From: Mesonia hippocampi
GTDB lineage: Bacteria; Bacteroidota; Bacteroidia; Flavobacteriales; Flavobacteriaceae
Direction of reading: 5' to 3'
Assembly: GCF_014197445.1 (NCBI RefSeq)
Contig: NZ_JACIFO010000002.1
Span: forward strand, 124,001 to 188,000
DNA: 64,000 nucleotides
The translations under genes were made by a program, and so were the position numbers. Position 1 is the first letter of the stretch. Each line of letters opens with the position of its first letter. The notes under the pieces are model-generated. The model made no database searches and was not told where the DNA came from. It was given only the letters and a program-made list of their open reading frames with translations. Below are positions 16,836-24,561 of the stretch, piece after piece.

Positions 16836-19123
16836 TAGCGTATTACCATTATTTTAGTAACTTTTGTTTCCATCTGATCTTCCGAGGTAATTAGTACCAT
16901 ATACACCCCAGAAGCCACTTTATGCTTTCCAAAGGCTCTGGTATCCCATTGAATGCTTCCTCCTGGAGAGGTTTCTTCGTAAACAAGGTTTCCTTCAATA
17001 TCGGTTATTTTTACATTCGCTCCCTCCATAAGTCCATCGATGGTTACTAAACCCTCGTAATTAGGACGCACAGGGTTTGGAAAAGCGCGTACATTTGCAA
17101 GGCTTTGTGCCGATGCAGTGGCACTTCCGCGGTAAGCGACTAAACCTTTTGCTGTTGCAAAATAAACCATTCCTGTAATGGGGTCTATATCTATATCTAC
17201 AATGGTATTGGTAGGTAATGGCGAATTGGATTTGGTAAAATGCTTTAGTAATTTTTGTCCGTTTGCCGATACCTGAAAGGCACCAACCTCTGTGGCTATC
17301 CATTTATTGTTATTACCATCTACAGTAATAGCGAAAATAGATAAGCCTGCCATAAGCTCTTGTGCTACCCCTTCTTCATCTTCAAAAATAATGGGATTTG
17401 CTTTTACATTGGCATTGGTAAATAGTTGTCCTGCTCCGTACAACACCCTTAATCCGTAAAAAGTTCCTATCCAGAGTTGGTTATTATTATCCATTGCGAG
17501 GCTTAAAACATTATCTGAAGGGAGTTCTGCGGCTCCTTCTCCTCCAGCTAACCTTCCAAATTGTTTTGTTCTAGGATTAAAGGCTATTACCCCGCCGCTT
17601 TTACTGCCAAAGTATAAATTACCTGAAGTATCTGGTACTAAATCTGAAAAACCACCATTGGTATCTTCGAGTCCTGGCATAATATCGCTCATGTCATAAC
17701 CTGTAAAGCTACCAGATGGGCTTAATTTATAAAGTCCTTTTTTAACCCGAGTTAAGGTAAACCAAAAATTGTTTTGCGCATCGAAATAACCACTGTTTAC
17801 CCGTACAGAGCGATAGTCTGGATATTGCGGATCTAGTAAAGAAGGCAACGGATTGAAAGGGGTATTGTAAGCATTTACAAGGGTATGGTTTTCTAGCTCG
17901 ATAAGCCCTTGGTGAAACGAGTCTATAAAAACGTGGTTAGGATTTGCTGGATTAATAGTAGTTTTTACTAAAGTCCTGGTTTTACCTAAATCGTCGAAAG
18001 GAATATTTGTCCAATAATTATCAAAATAATGACTAACGCCTCTGGCATGGTTTATGGGCTCATAACTTAGTGAATAAGCCCCATAGGTAAGCCATACATG
18101 CCCTGGAGAAACTTCTACATCAAAAATATCATTATATAAAGGACTATTGGGGGTTAAATCACTAAGGTTGTTTGGAGTGTTAAAAAGCGTTTTGTGCAAG
18201 CCTGTATTGTGGTCTCCTATAAATATTTGCCCATTGCGATGAATTGCCGAGGAAACATTAGGTGGTAAACCTGGGAGATTGGTAATTTCTAACTGATTGT
18301 TTAATTGTGTATTTATCAGGATTACTTTGTTGGCAAAGCTTAATGTTAGGAAATTGGCATCGGGTTGTACGCTTGTTACCTCGTTGCTAAATTGGCGCTG
18401 CATAACAAAATTACCTGCGGTAAATTTTACTAAAGCATTGGTTTGCGAGATGGCATACAACTGATTATCAAACACAAAAATATTTTTATTGTTTGTAGCA
18501 CTTATTTGTTGCCATTGGTTATAATCGATTAGGTTAGGCGCATCTTCAGTGGCTTTATAAACACCATTTTCTTGCGATATGGCGTAAATACTTCCATCAA
18601 AAACACAGATGTCTAATACTTTTATTTGGCTTCCATTAGGGCCTATAAAGTAAGTATCGCCAAATTCTAGGCGGCTTATATCAAAAACAGAAATTCCGTA
18701 GTTGGTAGTAATAAACAGTTTATCTTGTTTGATATAGAGTTTATTAATTTTTTTATTGCTTGGCGAGATGCTCTGTTTTTCTACAATATCTATTATAGTG
18801 AAAACTTTTTTGGTAGCGATATTATAAACATCTATCAACCCGTTTTGATAACCTATTATAAGGCTGTTGTTTTCTGGCGCAAAAGCTATCGCTGTAATTT
18901 TATCGGCTACTAAACCTTGTATAGAGGAAATGGTTTGTGTTTGATAAGTAGCCATATCGAACTCGATAATAGCATTTTCTGCCGCAGCATAAATTTTATT
19001 ATTCCCTTGTGTAATCGTAGATACATTGTGATAGGAAAACATGCCTTCCCATGTGCTGGTATAATCTTGTGCACCTGCTGTTAGGGAAAGAAAAAAAGAA
19101 AAAAAATAGAAAATATATTTCAT
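16835..19123 (-). CDS. porZ: PorZ-like type IX secretion protein, beta-propeller with T9SS sorting domain
   Basis: A 762-residue secreted protein. The start at 19123 was chosen because it gives a clean signal peptide ending in AGAQ; the longer frame start at 19147 falls inside the promoter. Two-component-regulator-like beta-propeller repeats fill residues about 20-670 (for example NNQLWIGTFYGLRV and NNKWIATEVGAFQV). The C-terminal ~80 residues form a type A T9SS sorting domain (FPNPVRP..., KVASGVYMVLI..., ending KIMVIR). In Porphyromonas PorZ is part of the cell-surface attachment complex that replaces the sorting domain by anionic LPS. The location beside recO is typical for flavobacteria. 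Confidence 0.88.
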   Translation of the reverse strand: MKYIFYFFSFFLSLTAGAQDYTSTWEGMFSYHNVSTITQGNNKIYAAAENAIIEFDMATYQTQTISSIQGLVADKITAIAFAPENNSLIIGYQNGLIDVYNIATKKVFTIIDIVEKQSISPSNKKINKLYIKQDKLFITTNYGISVFDISRLEFGDTYFIGPNGSQIKVLDICVFDGSIYAISQENGVYKATEDAPNLIDYNQWQQISATNNKNIFVFDNQLYAISQTNALVKFTAGNFVMQRQFSNEVTSVQPDANFLTLSFANKVILINTQLNNQLEITNLPGLPPNVSSAIHRNGQIFIGDHNTGLHKTLFNTPNNLSDLTPNSPLYNDIFDVEVSPGHVWLTYGAYSLSYEPINHARGVSHYFDNYWTNIPFDDLGKTRTLVKTTINPANPNHVFIDSFHQGLIELENHTLVNAYNTPFNPLPSLLDPQYPDYRSVRVNSGYFDAQNNFWFTLTRVKKGLYKLSPSGSFTGYDMSDIMPGLEDTNGGFSDLVPDTSGNLYFGSKSGGVIAFNPRTKQFGRLAGGEGAAELPSDNVLSLAMDNNNQLWIGTFYGLRVLYGAGQLFTNANVKANPIIFEDEEGVAQELMAGLSIFAITVDGNNNKWIATEVGAFQVSANGQKLLKHFTKSNSPLPTNTIVDIDIDPITGMVYFATAKGLVAYRGSATASAQSLANVRAFPNPVRPNYEGLVTIDGLMEGANVKITDIEGNLVYEETSPGGSIQWDTRAFGKHKVASGVYMVLITSEDQMETKVTKIMVIR

Positions 19124-19144
19124 TATACTAAACTTATAGCCGTA

Positions 19145-19152
19145 CAAAGATA
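19145..19152 (-). promoter_or_regulatory. -7 promoter box of porZ-recO
   Basis: On the minus strand this reads TATCTTTG, 22 nt before the porZ ATG at 19123. It rules out the longer ORF start at 19147. Confidence 0.55.
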
Positions 19153-19230
19153 AACAGATATCTGCTTATGCTTATGTAAGCGTCCAATAATAATTAAATA
19201 CGGGCTTAATTATTGTTTCTGATAAAATTT

Positions 19231-19273
19231 GAAAAAAGTAAAGCCGTTTTACTCAAAAAGCAAAGCGGCTTTA
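19231..19273 (-). terminator. Orphan terminator-like hairpin upstream of porZ
   Basis: Read on the minus strand there is an 8-bp stem (TAAAGCCG with CGGCTTTA), a 19-nt loop and a U-rich tail of six T after the stem. It lies in a divergent intergenic region with no annotated gene feeding into it, so its substrate transcript is unknown. Confidence 0.45.
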
Positions 19274-19491
19274 ACTAAATAACCAACCAAAAATCTATTA
19301 TAATAACGTCTATGTTCTTATTTTAATTGTATATATTTTAAATTAAATATGTTAAAGTTATAGCTGAATTGTTTCCAATATCACTTAAAGTTTTTACCGT
19401 ATAGTTATCTTCTTACAGCTGCGTGTTAGGCTTTAAACATAATTTAAAATACAACTTTAAAAATTTACTTACCTTTACCAAAAATTTTTCT

Positions 19492-20496
19492 ATGAAAAAT
19501 ACGCCTGTATTTGCTGTTATAGGAGGAGGAAGTTGGGCTTCTGCCATTGTAAAAATGCTATGCGAAAATGCAGATAGCCTGTGGTGGTATATGCGTAATA
19601 CTAATGCTATAGAATATATACTTACAGAAAAACACAACCCTAATTACTTAAGCTCTGTAGAATACAACACCGAGCAACTCATGCTTACTGCCAATATAAA
19701 CGAAGCCATCGCAGAAGCTACACACGTTGTTTTTGCTGTACCTTCGGCTTTTTTACAAAATGAGCTCGAAAAGCTCACAACTAGCTTAGCAGGAAAAACC
19801 ATTATTAGTGCCATAAAAGGGATTGTACCAGAAACAAGCCTTATTGTAGGTGAACATTTTAATGAATCTTACCAAATTCCGTTTGAAAAAATAGCGGTAA
19901 TTACAGGGCCTTGCCATGCTGAAGAAGTAGCTCTAGAACGCCTATCTTACCTTACCATTGCATGTGCCGATGAAACTGAGGCAAGCCTTATTGCCAACTA
20001 CCTAAGCAGCGATTATATAAAATGCAAAACTACCGAAGACATTATTGGTACCGAATATGCTGCTGTGCTTAAAAACATTTATGCCATTGCCGCAGGAATT
20101 GCACACGGCTTAGGCTATGGTGATAATTTTCAAAGTGTTTTAATGAGTAATGCCATCAGGGAAATGAAACGTTTTATAAAAAAACGTTATCAGATGAAAC
20201 GAAACATTAACGACTCTGCTTACCTAGGCGATTTATTGGTTACGGGTTACTCTGTTTTTAGCCGAAACCGAATGTTTGGAAACATGATAGGAAAAGGCTA
20301 TACCGTAAAAAGTGCACAATTAGAAATGAACATGGTTGCCGAAGGCTATTATGCTACAAAAAGCGCATACGCTATAAACACAGCCGCCGGAAAGAAAAAA
20401 GCTAAAACCCCTATTATTAATGCGGTCTATCAGGTGCTTTATGAAAATAAAAATCCTAAAAAAGTATTTGCAAAACTTACCGATAAGCTAAACTAA
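19492..20496 (+). CDS. gpsA: Glycerol-3-phosphate dehydrogenase [NAD(P)+]
   Basis: A 334-residue GpsA. The start at 19492 puts the nucleotide-binding VIGGGSWASA loop near residue 8, the usual place; the upstream in-frame extension is not conserved-looking. Other landmarks are SAIKGI, the GPCHAEEV substrate segment and the GTEYAAVLKNIYAIAAGI helix with the catalytic Lys. It makes sn-glycerol-3-phosphate for phospholipid synthesis. It is followed after 9 bp by an EamA transporter gene. Confidence 0.96.
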   Translation: MKNTPVFAVIGGGSWASAIVKMLCENADSLWWYMRNTNAIEYILTEKHNPNYLSSVEYNTEQLMLTANINEAIAEATHVVFAVPSAFLQNELEKLTTSLAGKTIISAIKGIVPETSLIVGEHFNESYQIPFEKIAVITGPCHAEEVALERLSYLTIACADETEASLIANYLSSDYIKCKTTEDIIGTEYAAVLKNIYAIAAGIAHGLGYGDNFQSVLMSNAIREMKRFIKKRYQMKRNINDSAYLGDLLVTGYSVFSRNRMFGNMIGKGYTVKSAQLEMNMVAEGYYATKSAYAINTAAGKKKAKTPIINAVYQVLYENKNPKKVFAKLTDKLN

Positions 20497-20505
20497 CATC
20501 TACAA

Positions 20506-21399
20506 ATGAAAAATGCAGCATTAAAAGGAGGCATCTTGGTAGGGATTGCAGCCGCCAGTTACGGGATGCTAACCACCTTTGTAAAAATGGCTTATAAAGA
20601 AGGTTACAACACCTACGAGGTAACCTTGGCTCAGCTGTTTTTAGGCTTTACAGGAATGCTTTTAATAAGCCTATTTTTAAAAACCCGAAAGACTCAGACA
20701 AAAGAAAAGATCCTTGTAAAAGATAGAACACAATTAATTATTGCAGGAAGCTCATTAGGGCTTACCAGTATTTTTTATTACCTCGCCGTGCAATATATCT
20801 CGGTTTCTATCGGGATTGTTTTATTAATGCAAAGCGTATGGATAAGTGTGGTGGTAGATGCCTTGATAGACAAAAAATTTCCTTCGGTAAAAAAAACAAT
20901 AGCTGTTGTTGCTGTACTTACGGGTACATTGTTGGCCACCAATGTGCTTTTTGAAGAGTTTAAAGTAGATTACCGCGGACTTGGTTTTGGAATGCTTGCT
21001 GCTTTATCATACACCGCAACAATATTTACTTCCAACAAAATTGCCCCGCACCTGCATGCCGTAACACGCAGTACTTATATGTTGCTTGGCGGGTTTATTA
21101 TTGTAGGACTTATTGTTGCTTTTAAACAGCAACCCATCGATTTAAGCGTATTTTTTCCTTGGGGGATTATTTTAGCCCTTTTCGGCACTATTCTACCGCC
21201 ATTATTCATGACACTAGGAATGCCTAAAATAAATATGGGTACGGGTGCTATTATTACCGCTGTAGAACTTCCTGTAGCAGTTTTTATGGCGTTTTTCTTA
21301 CTAGGAGAACGTATAAACAACTACCAATGGTTAGGAATTATACTTATTCTACTTGCCATTGTATTTATGAATTTAAAAAAGAAAAAGGCTACCCATTAG
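20506..21399 (+). CDS. EamA/DMT family transporter
   Basis: A 297-residue membrane protein with about ten hydrophobic segments in two repeated EamA halves (residues about 8-145 and 155-290). The second half ends in the typical ELPVAVFMAFFLLGERINNYQWLG pattern. It is a drug/metabolite superfamily exporter with unknown substrate. It starts 9 bp after gpsA, so the two are likely cotranscribed. Its stop codon overlaps that of the convergent gene within a hairpin loop. Confidence 0.9.
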   Translation: MKNAALKGGILVGIAAASYGMLTTFVKMAYKEGYNTYEVTLAQLFLGFTGMLLISLFLKTRKTQTKEKILVKDRTQLIIAGSSLGLTSIFYYLAVQYISVSIGIVLLMQSVWISVVVDALIDKKFPSVKKTIAVVAVLTGTLLATNVLFEEFKVDYRGLGFGMLAALSYTATIFTSNKIAPHLHAVTRSTYMLLGGFIIVGLIVAFKQQPIDLSVFFPWGIILALFGTILPPLFMTLGMPKINMGTGAIITAVELPVAVFMAFFLLGERINNYQWLGIILILLAIVFMNLKKKKATH

Positions 21400-21406
21400 G
21401 TAGCCT
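21374..21406 (-). terminator. Terminator overlapping two convergent stop codons
   Basis: A perfect 8-bp stem (AGGCTACC 21386-21393 with GGTAGCCT 21399-21406) has a loop of five nt that contains most of both stop codons. On the minus strand it is followed by TTTTTCTTTTTT, so it terminates the minus-strand gene inside the end of the EamA coding sequence. Confidence 0.7.
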
Positions 21407-21791
21407 CGATTCCTTGTTCTGTCATTATCGGGATTTCTCCTAAATTAGTCTCTTTTATACTGTTAGGAAGAAATTTAAAGTTCTTGTGAAACATTTTATT
21501 TTCTATAAAATAAGATACCGAAAACTCGTTGGTTAAACTTAATAATTCGGGTTGTAACAACTCTATTTTGGCATAGCTTTTTACAGGTAAAACCGCTAAT
21601 TTATGCCGCATGGTAGAAGTAAGTGTACTCCCCTTGTAACCTTTACTTACAATAATAGCATCTGTAATTGGAAAGTTATTTTTGTTTACCAAAAACACAT
21701 TCCAGTCGTGCATATTAAAAAATTTATTCCATTGTTTTACTGCAACAACATAAACACCTTCTACTTTAGGAATTTCAATGTCTTTTTTCAT
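21396..21791 (-). CDS. Conserved hypothetical protein next to pheS
   Basis: A 131-residue soluble protein of mixed beta/alpha composition, without signal peptide or membrane segment. It begins 35 bp after pheS on the same strand, and such small proteins are frequently found behind pheS in flavobacteria (sometimes mislabelled as a synthetase subunit). It has no aminoacyl-tRNA synthetase motif. Segments KQWNKFFNMHDWNVFLVN and VSYFIENKMFHKNFKFLP suggest a compact beta-sheet protein. Function unknown. Confidence 0.65.
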   Translation of the reverse strand: MKKDIEIPKVEGVYVVAVKQWNKFFNMHDWNVFLVNKNNFPITDAIIVSKGYKGSTLTSTMRHKLAVLPVKSYAKIELLQPELLSLTNEFSVSYFIENKMFHKNFKFLPNSIKETNLGEIPIMTEQGIEAT

Positions 21792-21826
21792 TTGCTATTT
21801 TTTAGATTCTTGAAAAAATAAAAAAT

Positions 21827-22852
21827 TTATACAATTGATTTAAATTGCTCTAAGAAGCGTACATCATTTTCATAAAACATTCTGATATCTCCAATTTGAT
21901 ATAACAGCATTGCAATACGCTCTATTCCCATCCCAAAAGCAAAACCTGAATACTCTTCTGGGTCTATATTACAATTTTTTAATACGTTAGGATCTACCAT
22001 TCCGCAACCTCCTATCTCTAGCCAACCTGTACCTTTAGTGATCCGGTAATCGGTTTCGGTTTCTAGGCCCCAATAAATATCTATCTCGGCACTAGGTTCT
22101 GTAAAAGGAAAATAGGATGGACGTAAGCGTATTTTTGATTTCCCAAACATCTCTTTTGTAAAATAAAGCAAGGTTTGTTTTAAATCGGCAAACGAAACAT
22201 TTTTATCTATATACAAACCTTCTACCTGATGGAATATGCAGTGTGAACGGGCCGAAATAGCCTCGTTTCTAAACACACGCCCAGGAGAAATGGTTCTAAT
22301 AGGTGGTTTGTGCTCGTCCATATAGCGTACTTGCACGCTAGAGGTATGGGTGCGCAATAAAATATCTTCAGGATTTTTCTGGATAAAAAAGGTATCCTGC
22401 ATATCTCTTGCGGGGTGATACTCTGGTAAATTAAGTGCAGAGAAGTTATGCCAATCGTCCTCGATTTCTGGCCCTTCAGAAACATTAAACCCAATGTTAG
22501 AAAACACTTCTATGATCCTGTTTTTAACAATAGATATTGGATGCCTGCTTCCTAGGGTTACGGGTTCTCCTGGGCGAGATAAATCTCCATAAATGCCGTT
22601 TTCTTCTTGTGCATTTTCCCAAGCTTCTTTTAACAAAGTAACTTTTTCTTGCGCTTTGGTTTTTAATTGATTAATAACTTGCCCATACTCTTTTTTTGTT
22701 TCGTTAGGAACATCTTTAAAAGCTGCAAAAAACTCGTTTAAAATTCCTTTTTTTCCTAAATATTTAATACGAAACTGTTCTATTTCTTCCATATTATCAG
22801 AAACAAAACGTTCTACATCGGCAATATGGTTTTTTATTTTATCAATCATCAT
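21827..22852 (-). CDS. pheS: Phenylalanine--tRNA ligase alpha subunit
   Basis: A 341-residue PheS of normal length. It has an N-terminal coiled-coil tRNA-binding arm (residues 1-90) and a class II catalytic core. Motif 2 is in [24 protein letters not shown] and motif 3 in [17 protein letters not shown]. pheT is not adjacent, as in many Bacteroidota. The gene starts with ATG ATG; either could be used. No Phe-rich leader peptide or T-box structure is visible in the 42-bp upstream gap. Confidence 0.97.
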   Translation of the reverse strand: MMIDKIKNHIADVERFVSDNMEEIEQFRIKYLGKKGILNEFFAAFKDVPNETKKEYGQVINQLKTKAQEKVTLLKEAWENAQEENGIYGDLSRPGEPVTLGSRHPISIVKNRIIEVFSNIGFNVSEGPEIEDDWHNFSALNLPEYHPARDMQDTFFIQKNPEDILLRTHTSSVQVRYMDEHKPPIRTISPGRVFRNEAISARSHCIFHQVEGLYIDKNVSFADLKQTLLYFTKEMFGKSKIRLRPSYFPFTEPSAEIDIYWGLETETDYRITKGTGWLEIGGCGMVDPNVLKNCNIDPEEYSGFAFGMGIERIAMLLYQIGDIRMFYENDVRFLEQFKSIV

Positions 22853-22872
22853 AACTAAAATTATCAGCTTGG

Positions 22873-22880
22873 CAAAGGTA
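22873..22880 (-). promoter_or_regulatory. -7 promoter box of pheS
   Basis: It reads TACCTTTG on the minus strand, matching TAnnTTTG, with its G 21 nt before the pheS ATG. Confidence 0.5.
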
Positions 22881-22894
22881 TAAATTTGTTGGCT

Positions 22895-23251
22895 TTAGGC
22901 AATAAAATCTTTCTCTAGAAAATAATTCACAACGGCTTCTTTCATCATGATCGCTTGTTCGCCTGCTTTTAGGTTAGGTAATTTATCTAAAACTTTATAA
23001 TGTGGCCAGCCGTCGTCATCAAAATAATCAAATTCATAATACCCGTAAGGTTCTAATAACCTGCATACAGCAATATGCATAAGGTCTATTTTCTGATCTT
23101 TTTTAAAGCGTCTATGCAATTGCCCTAATTCTTGCACACCAATAAGGTAGATAATAGCATCTAGCTCAAGGAGTTCTCCTTCGGCAAATTGTGTAGATAG
23201 TTTTTGCTGAACTTCTTCCCAACGGCGTTTTAAATCTTCATCTCTTGTCAT
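22895..23251 (-). CDS. Conserved hypothetical protein, acidic
   Basis: A 118-residue soluble protein without recognised domain. It is mostly helical (residues 1-85, with ELLELDAIIYLIGVQELGQ and KIDLMHIAVCRLLEPYGYYEF), followed by an acidic DYFDDDGWPHYKV segment. It has its own promoter box exactly 5 nt before the ATG and lies upstream of pheS. It resembles small conserved flavobacterial proteins of unknown function. No catalytic motif is seen. Confidence 0.65.
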   Translation of the reverse strand: MTRDEDLKRRWEEVQQKLSTQFAEGELLELDAIIYLIGVQELGQLHRRFKKDQKIDLMHIAVCRLLEPYGYYEFDYFDDDGWPHYKVLDKLPNLKAGEQAIMMKEAVVNYFLEKDFIA

Positions 23252-23255
23252 ACCG

Positions 23256-23263
23256 CAAAGATA
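23256..23263 (-). promoter_or_regulatory. -7 promoter box, leaderless type
   Basis: It reads TATCTTTG on the minus strand. The ATG at 23251 begins 5 nt after its G. Confidence 0.55.
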
Positions 23264-23288
23264 ATAAACACATTTTTTAATTTTAACC

Positions 23289-23296
23289 TATATTTG
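23289..23296 (+). promoter_or_regulatory. -7 promoter box of CvpA-family gene, leaderless type
   Basis: TATATTTG, with the ATG at 23301 beginning 5 nt after its G. Confidence 0.6.
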
Positions 23297-23300
23297 AAAT

Positions 23301-23837
23301 ATGAATGGAATTGATATTGTATTTATTGTTTTACTCCTTATTGGGCTTATACGTGGGCTAAGTAAAGGTCTTATTATTGAATTAAGCTCGTTAATTGCTC
23401 TTTTAGGAGGGGTTTATGCTGCGATAAAGTACGCTTACTTTATGCAAAATATTCTTATTGGGTACACTAACTGGAATGAAAATATCATAAAAATTATTGC
23501 TTTTAGCCTTACTTTTATTGGGGTTTTTATTGTGATTGCTTTTTTAGGAAAACTCTTAACAAAGCTTGTACACTTTGTTGCACTAGGCTTAGTTAACCGC
23601 ATATTGGGAGGACTTTTTGGGGTTTTAAAAATTGCTTTACTCTTAAGTATCCTAACGTTTGTTTTTGAAAAAATAAACAACAGCACAGCTTTGGTTACCG
23701 AAAGTTTATTAAGCGAAAGTATTTTGTACGAACCTATTAAAAGCCTTATTCCAGAGGTTATCCCAGCGGTAAACGATTTTTTGGAAACTCAGGAGGAGTC
23801 TCCAAGCACCAACACATCGGTTTCTGAAGTTATCTAG
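23301..23837 (+). CDS. CvpA family membrane protein
   Basis: A 178-residue protein with four hydrophobic segments (about residues 3-20, 25-45, 65-88 and 100-120). The family signature GLIRGLSKGLIIELSSLIALLGG is at the N-terminus and RILGGLFGVLKIALLLS comes later. The C-terminal tail is acidic and Ser/Thr-rich. CvpA proteins are needed for colicin V production in E. coli and have a wider envelope role. Here it is a single gene with its own terminator. Confidence 0.88.
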   Translation: MNGIDIVFIVLLLIGLIRGLSKGLIIELSSLIALLGGVYAAIKYAYFMQNILIGYTNWNENIIKIIAFSLTFIGVFIVIAFLGKLLTKLVHFVALGLVNRILGGLFGVLKIALLLSILTFVFEKINNSTALVTESLLSESILYEPIKSLIPEVIPAVNDFLETQEESPSTNTSVSEVI

Positions 23838-23853
23838 CAAAATAATTTTACAG

Positions 23854-23887
23854 AAAAGCCCCTCCTGGTAGTAGGAAGGGCTTTTTT
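23854..23887 (+). terminator. Intrinsic terminator after CvpA-family gene
   Basis: A 13-bp stem with one mismatch (AAAAGCCCCTCCT with AGGAAGGGCTTTT), a 6-nt loop and a T run to 23887. Confidence 0.9.
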
Positions 23888-23911
23888 AAGCATAACTAGC
23901 AACTGTCTTTT

Positions 23912-24550
23912 TTATAAAGTAAGCTTATGTGTTTTTACAAGCTGATTTATATTAGACATGTCTATTTCTAAATCATTTATCCCGCCAGAGCCAATATCAT
24001 ACACCCATCCATGAACGGTTAGGCTTTGTTTATTTGCCCATGCTTGTTGCACAATAGATGTTTCTGCCACATGGCTTACTTGTTCTTGCACGTTAAATTC
24101 TACAAATTTATCCCAACGTTTTTGCTCATCAGGAATTGCATCTAACTCTTGTTGGTGTATTTTATAAACATCGCGTATGTTTCTAAGCCAATTGTCTATT
24201 AACCCCACACTAGAATCGCTCATAGCGGCTTTAACACCTCCGCAACCATAATGCCCGCATACAATAATATGCTCTACTTTTAGGGCATTTACAGCATAAT
24301 CTAACACACTTAATAAATTCATGTCTGTATGTATTACCATATTGGCAATATTACGGTGTACAAATACTTCTCCTGGTTCTGCCCCTAACAGCGTATTGGT
24401 AGGCACGCGACTATCGGCACAGCCTATCCACAACAATGGCGGCTCTTGTCCTTTCTCTAATCGTTTAAAATATGCTTTATCTTGATCTGTTTTTGCAGCA
24501 ATCCAAGTTTTATTGTTCTCTAATATTTTTTTATAAAATGCTTTTCCCAT
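23912..24550 (-). CDS. Beta-class carbonic anhydrase
   Basis: A 212-residue beta-carbonic anhydrase. The zinc ligands are Cys44 (in WIGCADSRVP), His100 and Cys103 (in VCGHYGCGG), with the catalytic Asp46-Arg48 dyad. It interconverts CO2 and bicarbonate in the cytoplasm. It lies 11 bp downstream of a SulP transporter gene on the same strand, suggesting that the pair handles bicarbonate uptake or supply. Confidence 0.96.
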   Translation of the reverse strand: MGKAFYKKILENNKTWIAAKTDQDKAYFKRLEKGQEPPLLWIGCADSRVPTNTLLGAEPGEVFVHRNIANMVIHTDMNLLSVLDYAVNALKVEHIIVCGHYGCGGVKAAMSDSSVGLIDNWLRNIRDVYKIHQQELDAIPDEQKRWDKFVEFNVQEQVSHVAETSIVQQAWANKQSLTVHGWVYDIGSGGINDLEIDMSNINQLVKTHKLTL

Positions 24551-24561
24551 AATATTTTTAT

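Larger units (their letters stand above)
19124..19491. other. Divergent intergenic region porZ / gpsA (368 bp)
   Basis: No gene is supported here. It contains the porZ promoter, a 9-bp inverted repeat (19188-19196 with 19206-19214) and a terminator-like hairpin on the minus strand at 19231-19273. A weak gpsA -7-like box (TACCTTTA, 19470-19477) lies near the right edge. The rest is AT-rich without a recognisable structured RNA. Confidence 0.6.

Noticed and set aside
19423-19491. Longer N-terminus for gpsA
   Set aside because: The extra 23 residues are Lys/Asn/Phe-rich, not typical of the family, and overlap a -7-like box.
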